Positions 15,740 to 23,134 of a stretch of 23,135 bases of DNA are shown here, piece by piece (positions within the stretch are counted from its first letter, which is position 1; the number at the start of each line of letters is the position of its first letter). The notes under the pieces were generated by a model. The model was not told the origin of the DNA. It made no database searches and saw only the letters and a program-made list of their open reading frames with translations. The DNA is from an uncultured Collinsella sp. GTDB lineage: Bacteria > Actinomycetota > Coriobacteriia > Coriobacteriales > Coriobacteriaceae. The stretch lies in assembly GCA_900755685.1 (NCBI GenBank), contig CAAEHI010000046.1:1-23135 (forward strand), written 5' to 3'. The translations under genes were made by a program, and so were the position numbers.

Positions 15740-16765
15740 CTAGCGCGCTGCGTACTCGAGCATACGGTCGAGCGTAAGTTTGGCCTGGTCGGCAGCCTCG
15801 TCCGACACGCCGATCTGCACCTCACCCTCGCCCGTCTCCAGGCAGCGCACGAGCTTTTCGAGCGTGATGAGGTCCATGTTGACGCAGGTGGGCTGCACCG
15901 CGGGGAAGTAGAACTTCTTGCCGGTGCCCTGGCAGCGACGCTCGAGCTCGTAGAGCACGCCGCGGACCGTCACGATAATGAACTCGCTCGCGTCGGACTC
16001 CTCGGCATACTTGATGATGCCGGCGGTGGAGCCGATGTAGTCGGCCTCGGCTAGGACGTCGGCCTTGCACTCAGGATGCGCCAGCACGAGCGCGTCGGGG
16101 TGCGCCTCCTGCGCGTCGACGATCTGCTCGACGGTGATAATGTGATGACGCGGGCAGTAGCCGTTGTTGAGGATGACGTGCTTTTGCGGCACCTGCTCGG
16201 CTACAAAGCGGCCCAGGTTTTGGTCGGGAATGAACAGGATATGCTGCTGCGGCAGCTCGGACACAATCTTGACGGCGTTGGAGCTGGTGACGCACACGTC
16301 GCTCCAGCTCTTGATCTCGACCGTGGAGTTGACGTAGCACACCACGGCCAGGTCGTCGCCGTACTCGGCGCGCGCCGCGTCGACCGTCTCGCGCTTGACC
16401 ATGTGCGCCATGGGACAGTCCGCGCCCGGCTCGGGCAGCAGCACGGTCTTAGTGGGATTGAGCAGCTTGGCGCTCTCGCCCATAAACTCCACGCCGCACA
16501 GCACGATGGTCTGCTGCGGCAGGCTCTTGGCGAGCTTGGCCAGGTAGAAGCTGTCGCCGACGTAATCGGCAACGGCTTGGACCTCGGGCGCCACGTAATA
16601 GTGCGCTAGGATCACCGCGTCACGTTGGGTTTTTAGTTGCTGAATGGCCTCGACGAGCTCTGCGGGCACCAGTGCCGCACGCTCCGTTGCCGTCGTTGCC
16701 GATGCCAGGCCGGCCGCGATATCGCGTGCAAGCTCCGACGCATCCATGTTCGCGCTCTGTGCCAT
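15740..16765 (-). CDS. nadA: Quinolinate synthase A
   Basis: NadA condenses iminoaspartate with dihydroxyacetone phosphate to quinolinate at an oxygen-sensitive [4Fe-4S] cluster. This 341-aa protein shows the three repeated sub-domains. Probable cluster ligands are C90 (LCGVEFMGESAK), C204 (NGYCPRHH) and C294 (QPTCVNMD). Also visible are HYYVAPEVQAVADYVGDS and LAHPECKADV. I take the ATG at 16765, with GAGAGGGG 5 nt upstream; a TTG just above it is in frame but closer to the ribosome binding site. It is the first gene of the NAD operon, with a promoter overlapped by a large palindrome. Confidence 0.96.
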   Translation of the reverse strand: MAQSANMDASELARDIAAGLASATTATERAALVPAELVEAIQQLKTQRDAVILAHYYVAPEVQAVADYVGDSFYLAKLAKSLPQQTIVLCGVEFMGESAKLLNPTKTVLLPEPGADCPMAHMVKRETVDAARAEYGDDLAVVCYVNSTVEIKSWSDVCVTSSNAVKIVSELPQQHILFIPDQNLGRFVAEQVPQKHVILNNGYCPRHHIITVEQIVDAQEAHPDALVLAHPECKADVLAEADYIGSTAGIIKYAEESDASEFIIVTVRGVLYELERRCQGTGKKFYFPAVQPTCVNMDLITLEKLVRCLETGEGEVQIGVSDEAADQAKLTLDRMLEYAAR

Positions 16766-16800
16766 CAAGGCCCCTCTCTTTTGGCGAATCTTGGGGCTTT

Positions 16801-16850
16801 AGTATGACACCTAGGTTTACAGCTGACAAGACAGCTGTAAACCTAGGTGT
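16801..16850 (-). promoter_or_regulatory. nadA promoter with overlapping palindromic operator (candidate NiaR site)
   Basis: ACACCTAGGTTTACAGCTG (16807-16825) and its exact complement (16832-16850) form a 19-bp perfect inverted repeat with a 6-nt centre. On the minus strand TTGTCA (16824-16829) and CATACT (16801-16806) are 17 nt apart, so one arm fills the promoter spacer and the -35 spans the centre. A repressor bound here would block RNA polymerase. NiaR, encoded in the operon, is the natural candidate. I have not compared it with a published NiaR motif. Confidence 0.75.
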
Positions 16851-17057
16851 AAAGTTGGAATAAAGATTCAATCATGTGGCAGGTCCATATTAGAACTGGC
16901 AAGCTGAGGATAGCTGAGCTCTCGATGGCGCAGGAGGCATCTTTCGCCACCGCAATACCGCTTGGCGCGAGTTGCACGCCGTGGGGCGCAAACGGTCCGC
17001 ATCCCCGCAAGCGGCGCGTACCCGATGTGGCAAAATCGAACTACTTAAGGGGGCCGA

Positions 17058-17780
17058 ATGCTCAAGATTATTGCCTGCGACGATGATGTCGCTTTTCTAG
17101 ATAGACTGCACCGGATGATCGACCGTTGGTCGACCGAGACGGGCACGGCGGTCGATGTTGCGCTCGTCACACGCGGCGAGGACCTGCTGGCCCGCCATGC
17201 CGCATCGCGCGCCGACATCATTCTGCTCGACATGATCATGCCGCTCGTCAACGGCATGGACACCGCACGCGAACTGCGCCAGGCCGACACCGCCGTGCGC
17301 CTGGTGTTCCTCACCTCGTCGCCCGAGTTCGCGCTGGAATCCTACGAGGTCCGCGCCTTCGACTATCTGCTCAAGCCCGTGACTTACGAACGCCTGGCGC
17401 AGTTACTCGACGAGCTTTCGAGCATGCGCCCGGCGGCAACCGACGAGCTCGTGATCAAAACTTCCTTTGGCTACCACGCCCTGCGCCTGTCCGACATCGA
17501 ATATGCCGAGGCGCGCAACAAGCACGTGGTCTTCCACCTGCGCGACGAACGCGATATCGAGGCACTCGAGTCGTTCCGCAGCGTCGAGGACCGCTTGGAG
17601 CAAAGCGCAGTCTTCTTTAAATGCCACCGCAGCTACCAGGTCAACCTGCGCAATATCGATCACTTTGACCGCACGGACATCGTCATGCGCTCGGGCGCGT
17701 GCATCCCGCTTTCGCGCAGTTGCAAGCAGGGATTCCAAGACGCCTACTTTGCGGCGCGCTTTGAGGGTGGGAGACACTGA
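17058..17780 (+). CDS. LytTR-family response regulator (AgrA/LytR type)
   Basis: This 240-aa protein has a receiver domain (1-~120) with the acidic pocket D8-D10, phospho-acceptor D58 (IILLDMIMP) and K106 in FDYLLKP. A LytTR DNA-binding domain follows (~135-235), with IEYAEARNKHVVFHL, FFKCHRSYQVNLRNID and the CIPLSR motif. LytTR proteins bind direct repeats upstream of virulence, bacteriocin or cell-wall genes. AAGGGGG upstream of ATG 17058 supports the start. The stop overlaps the kinase ATG by one base (TGATG), so the two form a coupled two-component pair. No target or peptide gene is evident nearby. Confidence 0.93.
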   Translation: MLKIIACDDDVAFLDRLHRMIDRWSTETGTAVDVALVTRGEDLLARHAASRADIILLDMIMPLVNGMDTARELRQADTAVRLVFLTSSPEFALESYEVRAFDYLLKPVTYERLAQLLDELSSMRPAATDELVIKTSFGYHALRLSDIEYAEARNKHVVFHLRDERDIEALESFRSVEDRLEQSAVFFKCHRSYQVNLRNIDHFDRTDIVMRSGACIPLSRSCKQGFQDAYFAARFEGGRH

Positions 17781-19057
17781 TGGTCTCCTCGGTCGAAATG
17801 GTCCTTTGGGCAATCCACCACGCCACGACGCTGCTCTTTGGCGTCTTTGCCTCGGCGGCGCTGTGCGGTGTCGAGATCAACCGGCGTCATGCGCTTGAAC
17901 TGGTGTTGGTCGGTGCCGTAACCGGATGCGCATTTGGCCTCGCCAATGCCGTCGGCGGCGAGCTTTTTGCCCGCCAGGTATATCCGCTCGTCGTGCATCT
18001 GCCGCTCGTCATCTATTTGTGCGCGCGCTACCGCCTGAGCCCGCTGCTTGCCGCGCTCGGCATTACGAGTGCTTATCTGAGCTGCCAGTTCAGCAATTGG
18101 ATGGGCATCGCCGCCTTTGCCGCAACCGACTCGCAGATCGCGTACTATCTGGCGCGTATCGCGACCACACTCGCCGTCTTTGCCGTCCTGTTGCATTGGG
18201 CCGGCGACATCGGTCCACGCTTGGCGATTAAAAGCACCACCGAGCTGGGCATCCTTTTAATCCTGCCGCTCGTCTATTACGTCTTTGACTATGCCACCAA
18301 CGTCTACACCACGCTGTTCCACTCGGGCTCGGTGGTGACGGTTGAGTTTTTGGCATTTGCGCTCTGTGCCTTCTATCTTATGTTTCTTGCCGTTTACCTA
18401 CGCGAATACGAAGAAAAGGAAACCGCCGAGCGAGAGCGCTGGATGCTCGAAACCCGCGACAGCGCCGCCATCAAAGAGCTCGAGGCTTGGCGTCAATCTG
18501 GGCGCGAGCTGTCGATTCTTCGCCACGATATGCGCCACTTCCTACGCGGCCTGGCCGCTTTAATTGAGGAGGGCCACACCGACGAGGCGCTCAAACGCAT
18601 CGATGAACTCTGCGAAGCCGGCGATCGCACCGCCGTACGCCGCTTCTGCGCCAACGAGACCGTAAACATCGCGCTTTCGTCATTTAACTCGGATATCAAT
18701 AGAAACGGCATTACCGCCAACCTGCGCGCCGCCGTACCCGAAACCATCCACGTAGGTGACGCCGACCTGTTTAGCGTGCTCTCAAATGCCTTGGAAAACG
18801 CTATCACCGCTGCAAGCGCCGCACCCCAAGGAAAGCGATTCGTCGACTTTGACCTGCGATTAGAGGACGGCCAGCTGCTGCTGTTAGTTTCCAACACGTT
18901 TGACCGCGCGCCGCGCATGGTCGACGGCATGCCCGTAGCCGGGCACACCGGACACGGCTTTGGAACCAAGAGCATTAAGCTTGCCGTCGAACGCATGAAT
19001 GGTAACTGCCAGTTCCGCATTAACGGCGATCGGTTTGAGCTGCGCGCCGTGATGTAG
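17780..19057 (+). CDS. GHKL sensor histidine kinase (AgrC-like)
   Basis: This 425-aa membrane kinase has about six to seven hydrophobic segments in residues 1-210, a short coiled linker, and a cytoplasmic kinase core. The phosphorylated histidine is H249 in ILRHDMRHFLRG. The N box is LSNALENAI (~334-342) and the G box GHGFGTKSI (~391-399). The last two fit the HATPase_c_5 (GHKL) group used by AgrC, ComD and natural competence or bacteriocin sensors. It starts within the stop of the response regulator. The polytopic sensor without a large extracellular domain suits a peptide or membrane signal, but no agrB or agrD lies in the window, so the signal is unknown. Confidence 0.92.
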   Translation: MVSSVEMVLWAIHHATTLLFGVFASAALCGVEINRRHALELVLVGAVTGCAFGLANAVGGELFARQVYPLVVHLPLVIYLCARYRLSPLLAALGITSAYLSCQFSNWMGIAAFAATDSQIAYYLARIATTLAVFAVLLHWAGDIGPRLAIKSTTELGILLILPLVYYVFDYATNVYTTLFHSGSVVTVEFLAFALCAFYLMFLAVYLREYEEKETAERERWMLETRDSAAIKELEAWRQSGRELSILRHDMRHFLRGLAALIEEGHTDEALKRIDELCEAGDRTAVRRFCANETVNIALSSFNSDINRNGITANLRAAVPETIHVGDADLFSVLSNALENAITAASAAPQGKRFVDFDLRLEDGQLLLLVSNTFDRAPRMVDGMPVAGHTGHGFGTKSIKLAVERMNGNCQFRINGDRFELRAVM

Positions 19058-19075
19058 GGGCTGCCGCCAGCCTCG

Positions 19076-19651
19076 CTACAGCGGAGCGGCTGCCGGGGTC
19101 AGCTGCTTGATGTATGCCCACATGCGCTGCTTGGCGGCTTTGTCAGTGAGCGCCGCCTCAAAACCGTCGAGCGCGAGCACGCGGCGACCCTGCACATGGG
19201 CGACCAAGCCGGGCTTGAGCATGGCGGTGTCGAAGTCATCGATCGCCACGAGCATATCGGCGTAGGTCTCGCGCATGGCATCGGCCGCGTTGTTGTCGAG
19301 CAGTAGCACCGCCTCGGGGTCCAAGGCCTCGAGCGCCTCGCGGAACAGCTCACACGGCAGAGTCTCGCCCACCGCGACCGCTCCGTCACCCACGCCGGCG
19401 ACGCTTGCCAGCACGCAAAAATCCTCGGGCGCGTAGCCGATGGCCCCAAGCGCCTTGCGCAACGCCGCGCCATCCGGGCCGGCGGCAAGCTCGCCACCCG
19501 AACGCTCGGCCTCGTCCAGATCGCCTTTGACCAGCACGATCGGCGAGCACGCGTTGCCCGCGATACGCACGCCACGACCCGCGAGCGATGCGAGCTCCTG
19601 CTCGGTCGCCTGGGCGATAGCTTCTTTTTTCTGGCTTTGTGACATGGCCAT
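19076..19651 (-). CDS. Divergent uracil-DNA glycosylase-like protein (tentative)
   Basis: This 191-aa soluble protein reads SPIVLVKGDLDEAERSGGEL, then AAGPDGAALRKALGAIGYAPEDF in the N-terminal half, and KQRMWAYIKQLTP at the end. The order resembles family-4 uracil-DNA glycosylases: a V-G-E-x-P-G motif, then P-F-V-G-x-A-G-x-L-L and an I-G helix, then the C-terminal W-x-x-L-K. However, the catalytic GEAPG-type motif is replaced by KGDLD, and no four-cysteine Fe-S site is visible. If related, it is probably inactive or altered. ATG 19651 follows GGAGAG closely; ATG 19645 is equally possible. It lies convergent with the kinase gene (19 bases apart) and divergent from thioredoxin. Confidence 0.5.
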   Translation of the reverse strand: MAMSQSQKKEAIAQATEQELASLAGRGVRIAGNACSPIVLVKGDLDEAERSGGELAAGPDGAALRKALGAIGYAPEDFCVLASVAGVGDGAVAVGETLPCELFREALEALDPEAVLLLDNNAADAMRETYADMLVAIDDFDTAMLKPGLVAHVQGRRVLALDGFEAALTDKAAKQRMWAYIKQLTPAAAPL

Positions 19652-19679
19652 GCGCTCTCCAATCGTTTGCGTGCCCACC

Positions 19680-19685
19680 ATTATA
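19680..19685 (-). promoter_or_regulatory. -10 box of the UDG-like gene
   Basis: On the minus strand a perfect TATAAT lies about 29 bases above the chosen start. The in-frame ATG further upstream lies within this box and so would not be transcribed, which supports the shorter start. I see no good -35. Confidence 0.45.
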
Positions 19686-19787
19686 TAAAAGAGCTGCCCG
19701 CGAGTGGTTGCTTTGCGGGCGGCTGGGTATAAGCACGGTCGTACTGAGTTTTACGCGGCTGAGCCGCGTCACATTATGGAGGTCACC

Positions 19788-20108
19788 ATGGCTGACATTA
19801 AGCAGATTACCCCCGAGAACTTCGATTCCGTCGTTAACGACAGCCTGCCCGTGCTGGTCGATTTTTGGGCACCGTGGTGCGGTCCCTGCCGCTCCCTCTC
19901 GCCCATCGTTGACGAGGTTGCCGATGAGCTGGCGGGCAAGCTTGCCGTTGCCAAATGCAACGTCGACGACAACCAGGACCTGGCCATGAAGTATGGCGTC
20001 ATGAGCATCCCGACGCTGATTGTGTTTAAGAACGGCGAGGAGATTGACCGCTCAGTTGGCGCTCTGCCCAAGGCGAGGCTGCAGGCGCTGCTGGAAAAGC
20101 ATCTGTAA
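19788..20108 (+). CDS. trxA: Thioredoxin
   Basis: This 106-aa protein is the standard thioredoxin length and reduces protein disulfides with electrons from thioredoxin reductase. The active site is WCGPC in VDFWAPWCGPC. The conserved cis-proline follows in SIPTLIVFKNGEEI. The start MADIKQITPENF has GGAGG 5 nt upstream. The gene is monocistronic, with TATAAG (19728-19733) as a possible -10. The next terminator-like hairpin is at 20231-20267. No reductase gene lies beside it. Confidence 0.96.
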   Translation: MADIKQITPENFDSVVNDSLPVLVDFWAPWCGPCRSLSPIVDEVADELAGKLAVAKCNVDDNQDLAMKYGVMSIPTLIVFKNGEEIDRSVGALPKARLQALLEKHL

Positions 20109-20230
20109 TACGCTTGTTACATGTTGCCGTCTGCCTGCCGTCCATGAGCGCTTTTGCACCGCTCGCCGGACTTCTGGATGCACCGAGTGCAACCACGGAT
20201 AGTATGGTAGTCACAAACAGCCCCCAGTGA

Positions 20231-20267
20231 ACGGGTGCGGGTCGCACAGACTCGTACCCGTTTTCTT
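20231..20267 (+). terminator. Terminator-like hairpin downstream of thioredoxin
   Basis: A 13-bp stem with two G-T pairs (ACGGGTGCGGGTC with GACTCGTACCCGT) has a 5-nt loop GCACA and is followed by TTTTCTT. It begins 122 bases past the thioredoxin stop. It could instead be the end of a short RNA that starts after 20190; the 20109-20230 stretch itself shows no gene. Confidence 0.65.
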
Positions 20268-20339
20268 ATGCAGCTGCGCGCAGAGCGGGCGTAGTAAAAT
20301 CTGAACCACTGAACTGCCCCATACAAAAGGAGATTTTCC

Positions 20340-20588
20340 ATGCATGATGTTGGAATGAACATGAGCCAGCTTGCCATGAGCGTCAAACAGGTCGACGACA
20401 CCATCGAGCTCGCTCATGAGTGGAGCCATCAGCTGCTGCATGCGACCGAGAATTTTGACATGGAGCGCATCGGCGCCAAGCTCGAGGCAGCCATGGCCGC
20501 GCTGCACGAGGCCCACGACGCACTCGAGGGCTACGAAGATGCCATCGAGGCCGACCACAACTCCGTCGGATCCGTGAAGCTGGTGTAA
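20340..20588 (+). CDS. Hypothetical 82-aa helical protein, co-transcribed with nikR
   Basis: I do not recognise this family. The protein, starting MHDVGMNMSQLAMSVKQVDD, is nearly all predicted helix. It has His/Asp/Glu-rich stretches (LAHEWSHQLLHATENFD and AALHEAHDALEGYEDAIEADH) and no cysteine or membrane segment. AGGAGA lies 6 nt upstream of ATG 20340. Its stop is one base from the nikR GTG, so the two are almost surely translated from one mRNA. Eight histidines in 82 residues and the NikR partnership would suit a metal-binding or metal-sensing role, but that is inference only. Confidence 0.75.
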   Translation: MHDVGMNMSQLAMSVKQVDDTIELAHEWSHQLLHATENFDMERIGAKLEAAMAALHEAHDALEGYEDAIEADHNSVGSVKLV

Positions 20589-20589
20589 G

Positions 20590-21102
20590 GTGGCCGAACA
20601 CGAGCACGGCTGCGGGTACGAGCACGAGCATCCGCACGGGGCGGACGGTGACGCGGGCTGCCACTGTAGTGGCTCCGGCTCCGAGCTGGTCCGTTTTTCG
20701 GTTACCGCACCCGACGACCTGCTGCGCCGTTTTGACGAGCAGATCGCACGCCGCGGCGACGTGGCCAACCGATCCGAGGCCGTGCGCGACCTGATTCGCG
20801 CCTCGATCGCCAAAGAGCAGATGCGCACGCCCGATGAGCACGTTATCGGGTCGCTCACTATGATCTACGACCATCACACCGGCGATCTGACGCGCCGCCT
20901 GGACGAGGTGCAGCACGACTACACCGACGAGATCGTATCGACGATGCACGTGCATTTGGATCACCACAACTGCTTGGAAATCCTGGCACTCAAGGGTCGC
21001 GGCGAGCGCGTCTACGAACTAGCCGACCGCCTGCTGGGCCTGCGCGGCGTTAAGCACGGCGAGCTCACGTGCGCCGCCACCAAGCAGAGCCTGGGGCTGT
21101 AG
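20590..21102 (+). CDS. nikR: Nickel-responsive regulator NikR with His/Cys-rich N-terminal extension
   Basis: NikR is a tetrameric ribbon-helix-helix repressor that binds DNA when loaded with Ni(II). The RHH domain covers ~32-75 (LVRFSVTAPDDLLRRFDEQI, then NRSEAVRDLIR). In the ACT-like metal domain, H109, H120, H122 and C128 (QHDYT, then MHVHLDHHNC) match the E. coli H76/H87/H89/C95 ligand spacing exactly. The protein has 170 aa against ~133 in E. coli. The excess is a 30-residue head with six His and three Cys (HEHGCGYEHEHPHG, then GCHC), probably an extra metal-binding tail. Translation starts at GTG 20590, one base after the 82-aa gene. hypF downstream fits a nickel/hydrogenase theme. Confidence 0.95.
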   Translation: MAEHEHGCGYEHEHPHGADGDAGCHCSGSGSELVRFSVTAPDDLLRRFDEQIARRGDVANRSEAVRDLIRASIAKEQMRTPDEHVIGSLTMIYDHHTGDLTRRLDEVQHDYTDEIVSTMHVHLDHHNCLEILALKGRGERVYELADRLLGLRGVKHGELTCAATKQSLGL

Positions 21103-21120
21103 CGGGATTTCCCGCAGCGC

Positions 21121-21194
21121 ACCTGCCAAATAGGGACAGGTTTGTTTTGGCAGGTTTAGAAGTTTTACCTACCAAAATAAACCTGTCCCTTTTT
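21121..21194 (+). terminator. Palindrome with T-run between nikR and hypF (terminator or attenuator)
   Basis: Arms 21132-21155 and 21167-21190 match at 22 of 24 positions, beginning AGGGACAGGTTT, with an 11-nt loop and a closing T5. An earlier ACCTGCCAAA (21121-21130) can pair with TTTGGCAGGT (21146-21155), which would disrupt the larger stem. The GGGACAGG core also links it to the REP-like repeats elsewhere. Confidence 0.65.
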
Positions 21195-21219
21195 GGTCGG
21201 TTTTGATGAGGGGTGTCGC

Positions 21220-23043
21220 ATGCGGCATGTGCATATTCATGTGACGGGCATTGTGCAGGGCGTTGGCATGCGACCGTTTGTGTATCGCGAGGCCATGGCA
21301 CATGGCATTTGTGGATGGGTGCTCAATGCGGGCGACGGCGTGCATATCGAGGCGCACGCTTTGGCCGATGCGCTCGATGCTTTTGTTGCCGCGCTTTCTG
21401 AGCATGCGCCTGCGGCAGCTCGCGTTGAGCGAGTCGATATTGCGGATTTGGAGCCTGGCGGCTGGAGCGCTGCCGATGAGCAGGGCTTTCACATTGTGGC
21501 GTCGCAGGACCAGACCGCGCACACGACGCTCGTCTCGCCCGATATCGCCACCTGTGACGATTGCCTGCGCGAGTTGTTCGATCCCGCCGACCGACGCTAT
21601 CACTACCCCTTTATCAACTGCACTAACTGCGGCCCACGCTTTACCATCATCCGATCGCTGCCTTATGACCGAGCGACCACGTCGATGGATTGTTTTCCCA
21701 TGTGCCCCAAGTGCGCCGCAGAGTATGCCGACCCACTCGACCGGCGTTTTCACGCGCAGCCCGATGCCTGCTTTGATTGCGGGCCGCATATTACGTGGCG
21801 CGAGGCTGTGAACGGCGATGCGTGCGGGAATTCGTCCGCGACACCGGCCGTCGGCACCGCACGCGAGGCCAGCGACGCTATCATCGAGCGCTGCGTTGAG
21901 CTGCTGGCCAGCGGTGGCATCGTCGCCATCAAGGGCCTGGGCGGATTCCATCTATCCTGTGACGCTGCCAACGAGCAGGCGGTGGCCGAGCTGCGCCGTC
22001 GCAAACGCCGCAGCAACAAACCACTTGCCGTCATGGTACGTAGTCTTGCTGATACCGAGCGCCTGTGTCATATCGATGATGCTGAACACGATCTGCTCGC
22101 TGGCAGTATCCGCCCCATCGTGCTGCTGCGCCGGCGCACTGTTAGCGAGGACAACGACGGTTCCCCCGACATCCTCGCCCTCGCGCCATCTGTCGCGCAC
22201 GACCTGCCCGAGCTCGGCGTCATGCTCCCCTATACGCCGCTTCAACATCTGTTGCTTGCCGCGGCAGAAGTCTGCGGTATGCACGCGCTCGTCATGACCA
22301 GCGGAAACCTGAGCGAAGAACCCATCGAGACCGACGACGACCTTGCCTGGGAACACCTCGTTGCCGCCGGCATCGCCGACGCGTTGCTCGGTAACGACCG
22401 CGCGATTCTCTCGCGCTATGACGATTCCGTGGTGCGCGTGGTCGACGGCGCCGTTATGCCCGTGCGCCGCGCTCGGGGATATGCACCCCAGCCGCTGCCG
22501 TTGCCGGCGCTCGACGGCGCTCCGTCCTGCGTGCTCGCCTGCGGGCCACAACAAAAGGCCACGATTGCGCTCACACGTGAAGGGACGAACGGCGAGGCGC
22601 CCTGTTTTGTGTCGCAGCATATCGGCGATGTTGAAAACGGCGGGACCTTCGATGCCTGGAACGCCGCGCGCACGCGCTTGGAAGATCTCTTTGATTTGGC
22701 GCCCGCCGCCTTGGCCTGCGATGTACACCCCAGCTATCTATCGGGCCAGTGGGCGCGCGAGCAGGCGCGAAAATGCAATCTGCCGCTCGTCGAGGTGCAG
22801 CACCATCATGCGCATATCGCGAGCGTAATGGCCGAGGCCATCGCCGCGGGCCAGCTTACAACCGACGCGCGCGTCCTTGGCATCGCCTTTGACGGCACCG
22901 GCGCCGGCACCGATGGGACCATTTGGGGCGGCGAGTTTCTTGTTGCCAGCCTTGGCGGCTTTGAACGCGCCGCGCATTTGCGCACCTGGGCGCTCCCCGG
23001 CGGGGCGGCCCCCCGGCGCGACGCCCGCCGCCAACCCTGCTGA
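21220..23043 (+). CDS. hypF: HypF, [NiFe]-hydrogenase maturation carbamoyltransferase, broken at the 3' end
   Basis: HypF converts carbamoyl phosphate to carbamoyl-AMP and passes the carbamoyl group to HypE to make the CN ligands of [NiFe] hydrogenase. The acylphosphatase domain (1-~95) has VQGVGMRPF. The double zinc finger uses C112/C115/C134/C137 and C162/C165/C184/C187. A YrdC-like domain follows (IVAIKGLGGFHLSCDA, then KPLAVMVR), and then the start of the Kae1-like domain (HHHAHIAS, FDGTGAGTDG, WGGEFL). After LPGG (residues 592-595, ~23005) homology stops and the frame ends at residue 607, although HypF is usually ~750 aa. ATG 21220 has GAGGGG 7 nt upstream. The missing part reappears on the opposite strand at the window end. 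Confidence 0.9.
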   Translation: MRHVHIHVTGIVQGVGMRPFVYREAMAHGICGWVLNAGDGVHIEAHALADALDAFVAALSEHAPAAARVERVDIADLEPGGWSAADEQGFHIVASQDQTAHTTLVSPDIATCDDCLRELFDPADRRYHYPFINCTNCGPRFTIIRSLPYDRATTSMDCFPMCPKCAAEYADPLDRRFHAQPDACFDCGPHITWREAVNGDACGNSSATPAVGTAREASDAIIERCVELLASGGIVAIKGLGGFHLSCDAANEQAVAELRRRKRRSNKPLAVMVRSLADTERLCHIDDAEHDLLAGSIRPIVLLRRRTVSEDNDGSPDILALAPSVAHDLPELGVMLPYTPLQHLLLAAAEVCGMHALVMTSGNLSEEPIETDDDLAWEHLVAAGIADALLGNDRAILSRYDDSVVRVVDGAVMPVRRARGYAPQPLPLPALDGAPSCVLACGPQQKATIALTREGTNGEAPCFVSQHIGDVENGGTFDAWNAARTRLEDLFDLAPAALACDVHPSYLSGQWAREQARKCNLPLVEVQHHHAHIASVMAEAIAAGQLTTDARVLGIAFDGTGAGTDGTIWGGEFLVASLGGFERAAHLRTWALPGGAAPRRDARRQPC

Positions 23044-23050
23044 GCGCGCG

Positions 23051-23134
23051 CCAGGCGGCGGCCTCAAGCTCGATGGCGGGTTCGCCCTCGTAGGTTGCCT
23101 TGTCGCAGATGCCCAGAGTCGCTGCCGCGGCATC
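23051..23134 (-). pseudogene. hypF: Inverted hypF fragment (Kae1-like domain)
   Basis: The minus strand from 23134 down to 23051 encodes DAAAATLGICDKATYEGEPA followed by IELEAAAW. This matches the HypF segment that in E. coli reads DAVAAALG with SYEGEAACALEALA, about 70 residues after the PGG motif where the forward copy breaks. The fragment is therefore the next part of the same gene in reverse orientation. It runs to the window edge. Confidence 0.75.

Noticed and set aside
16874..17086. A 70-codon plus-strand frame upstream of the response regulator
   Set aside because: No ribosome binding site, atypical composition, and it overlaps the start of the LytTR regulator. The remaining gap 16861-17057 shows no clear feature.
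20109..20267. A riboswitch or small RNA between thioredoxin and the 82-aa gene
   Set aside because: Only one terminator-like hairpin is convincing, and I could not match the upstream part to a known riboswitch class or find a good promoter.
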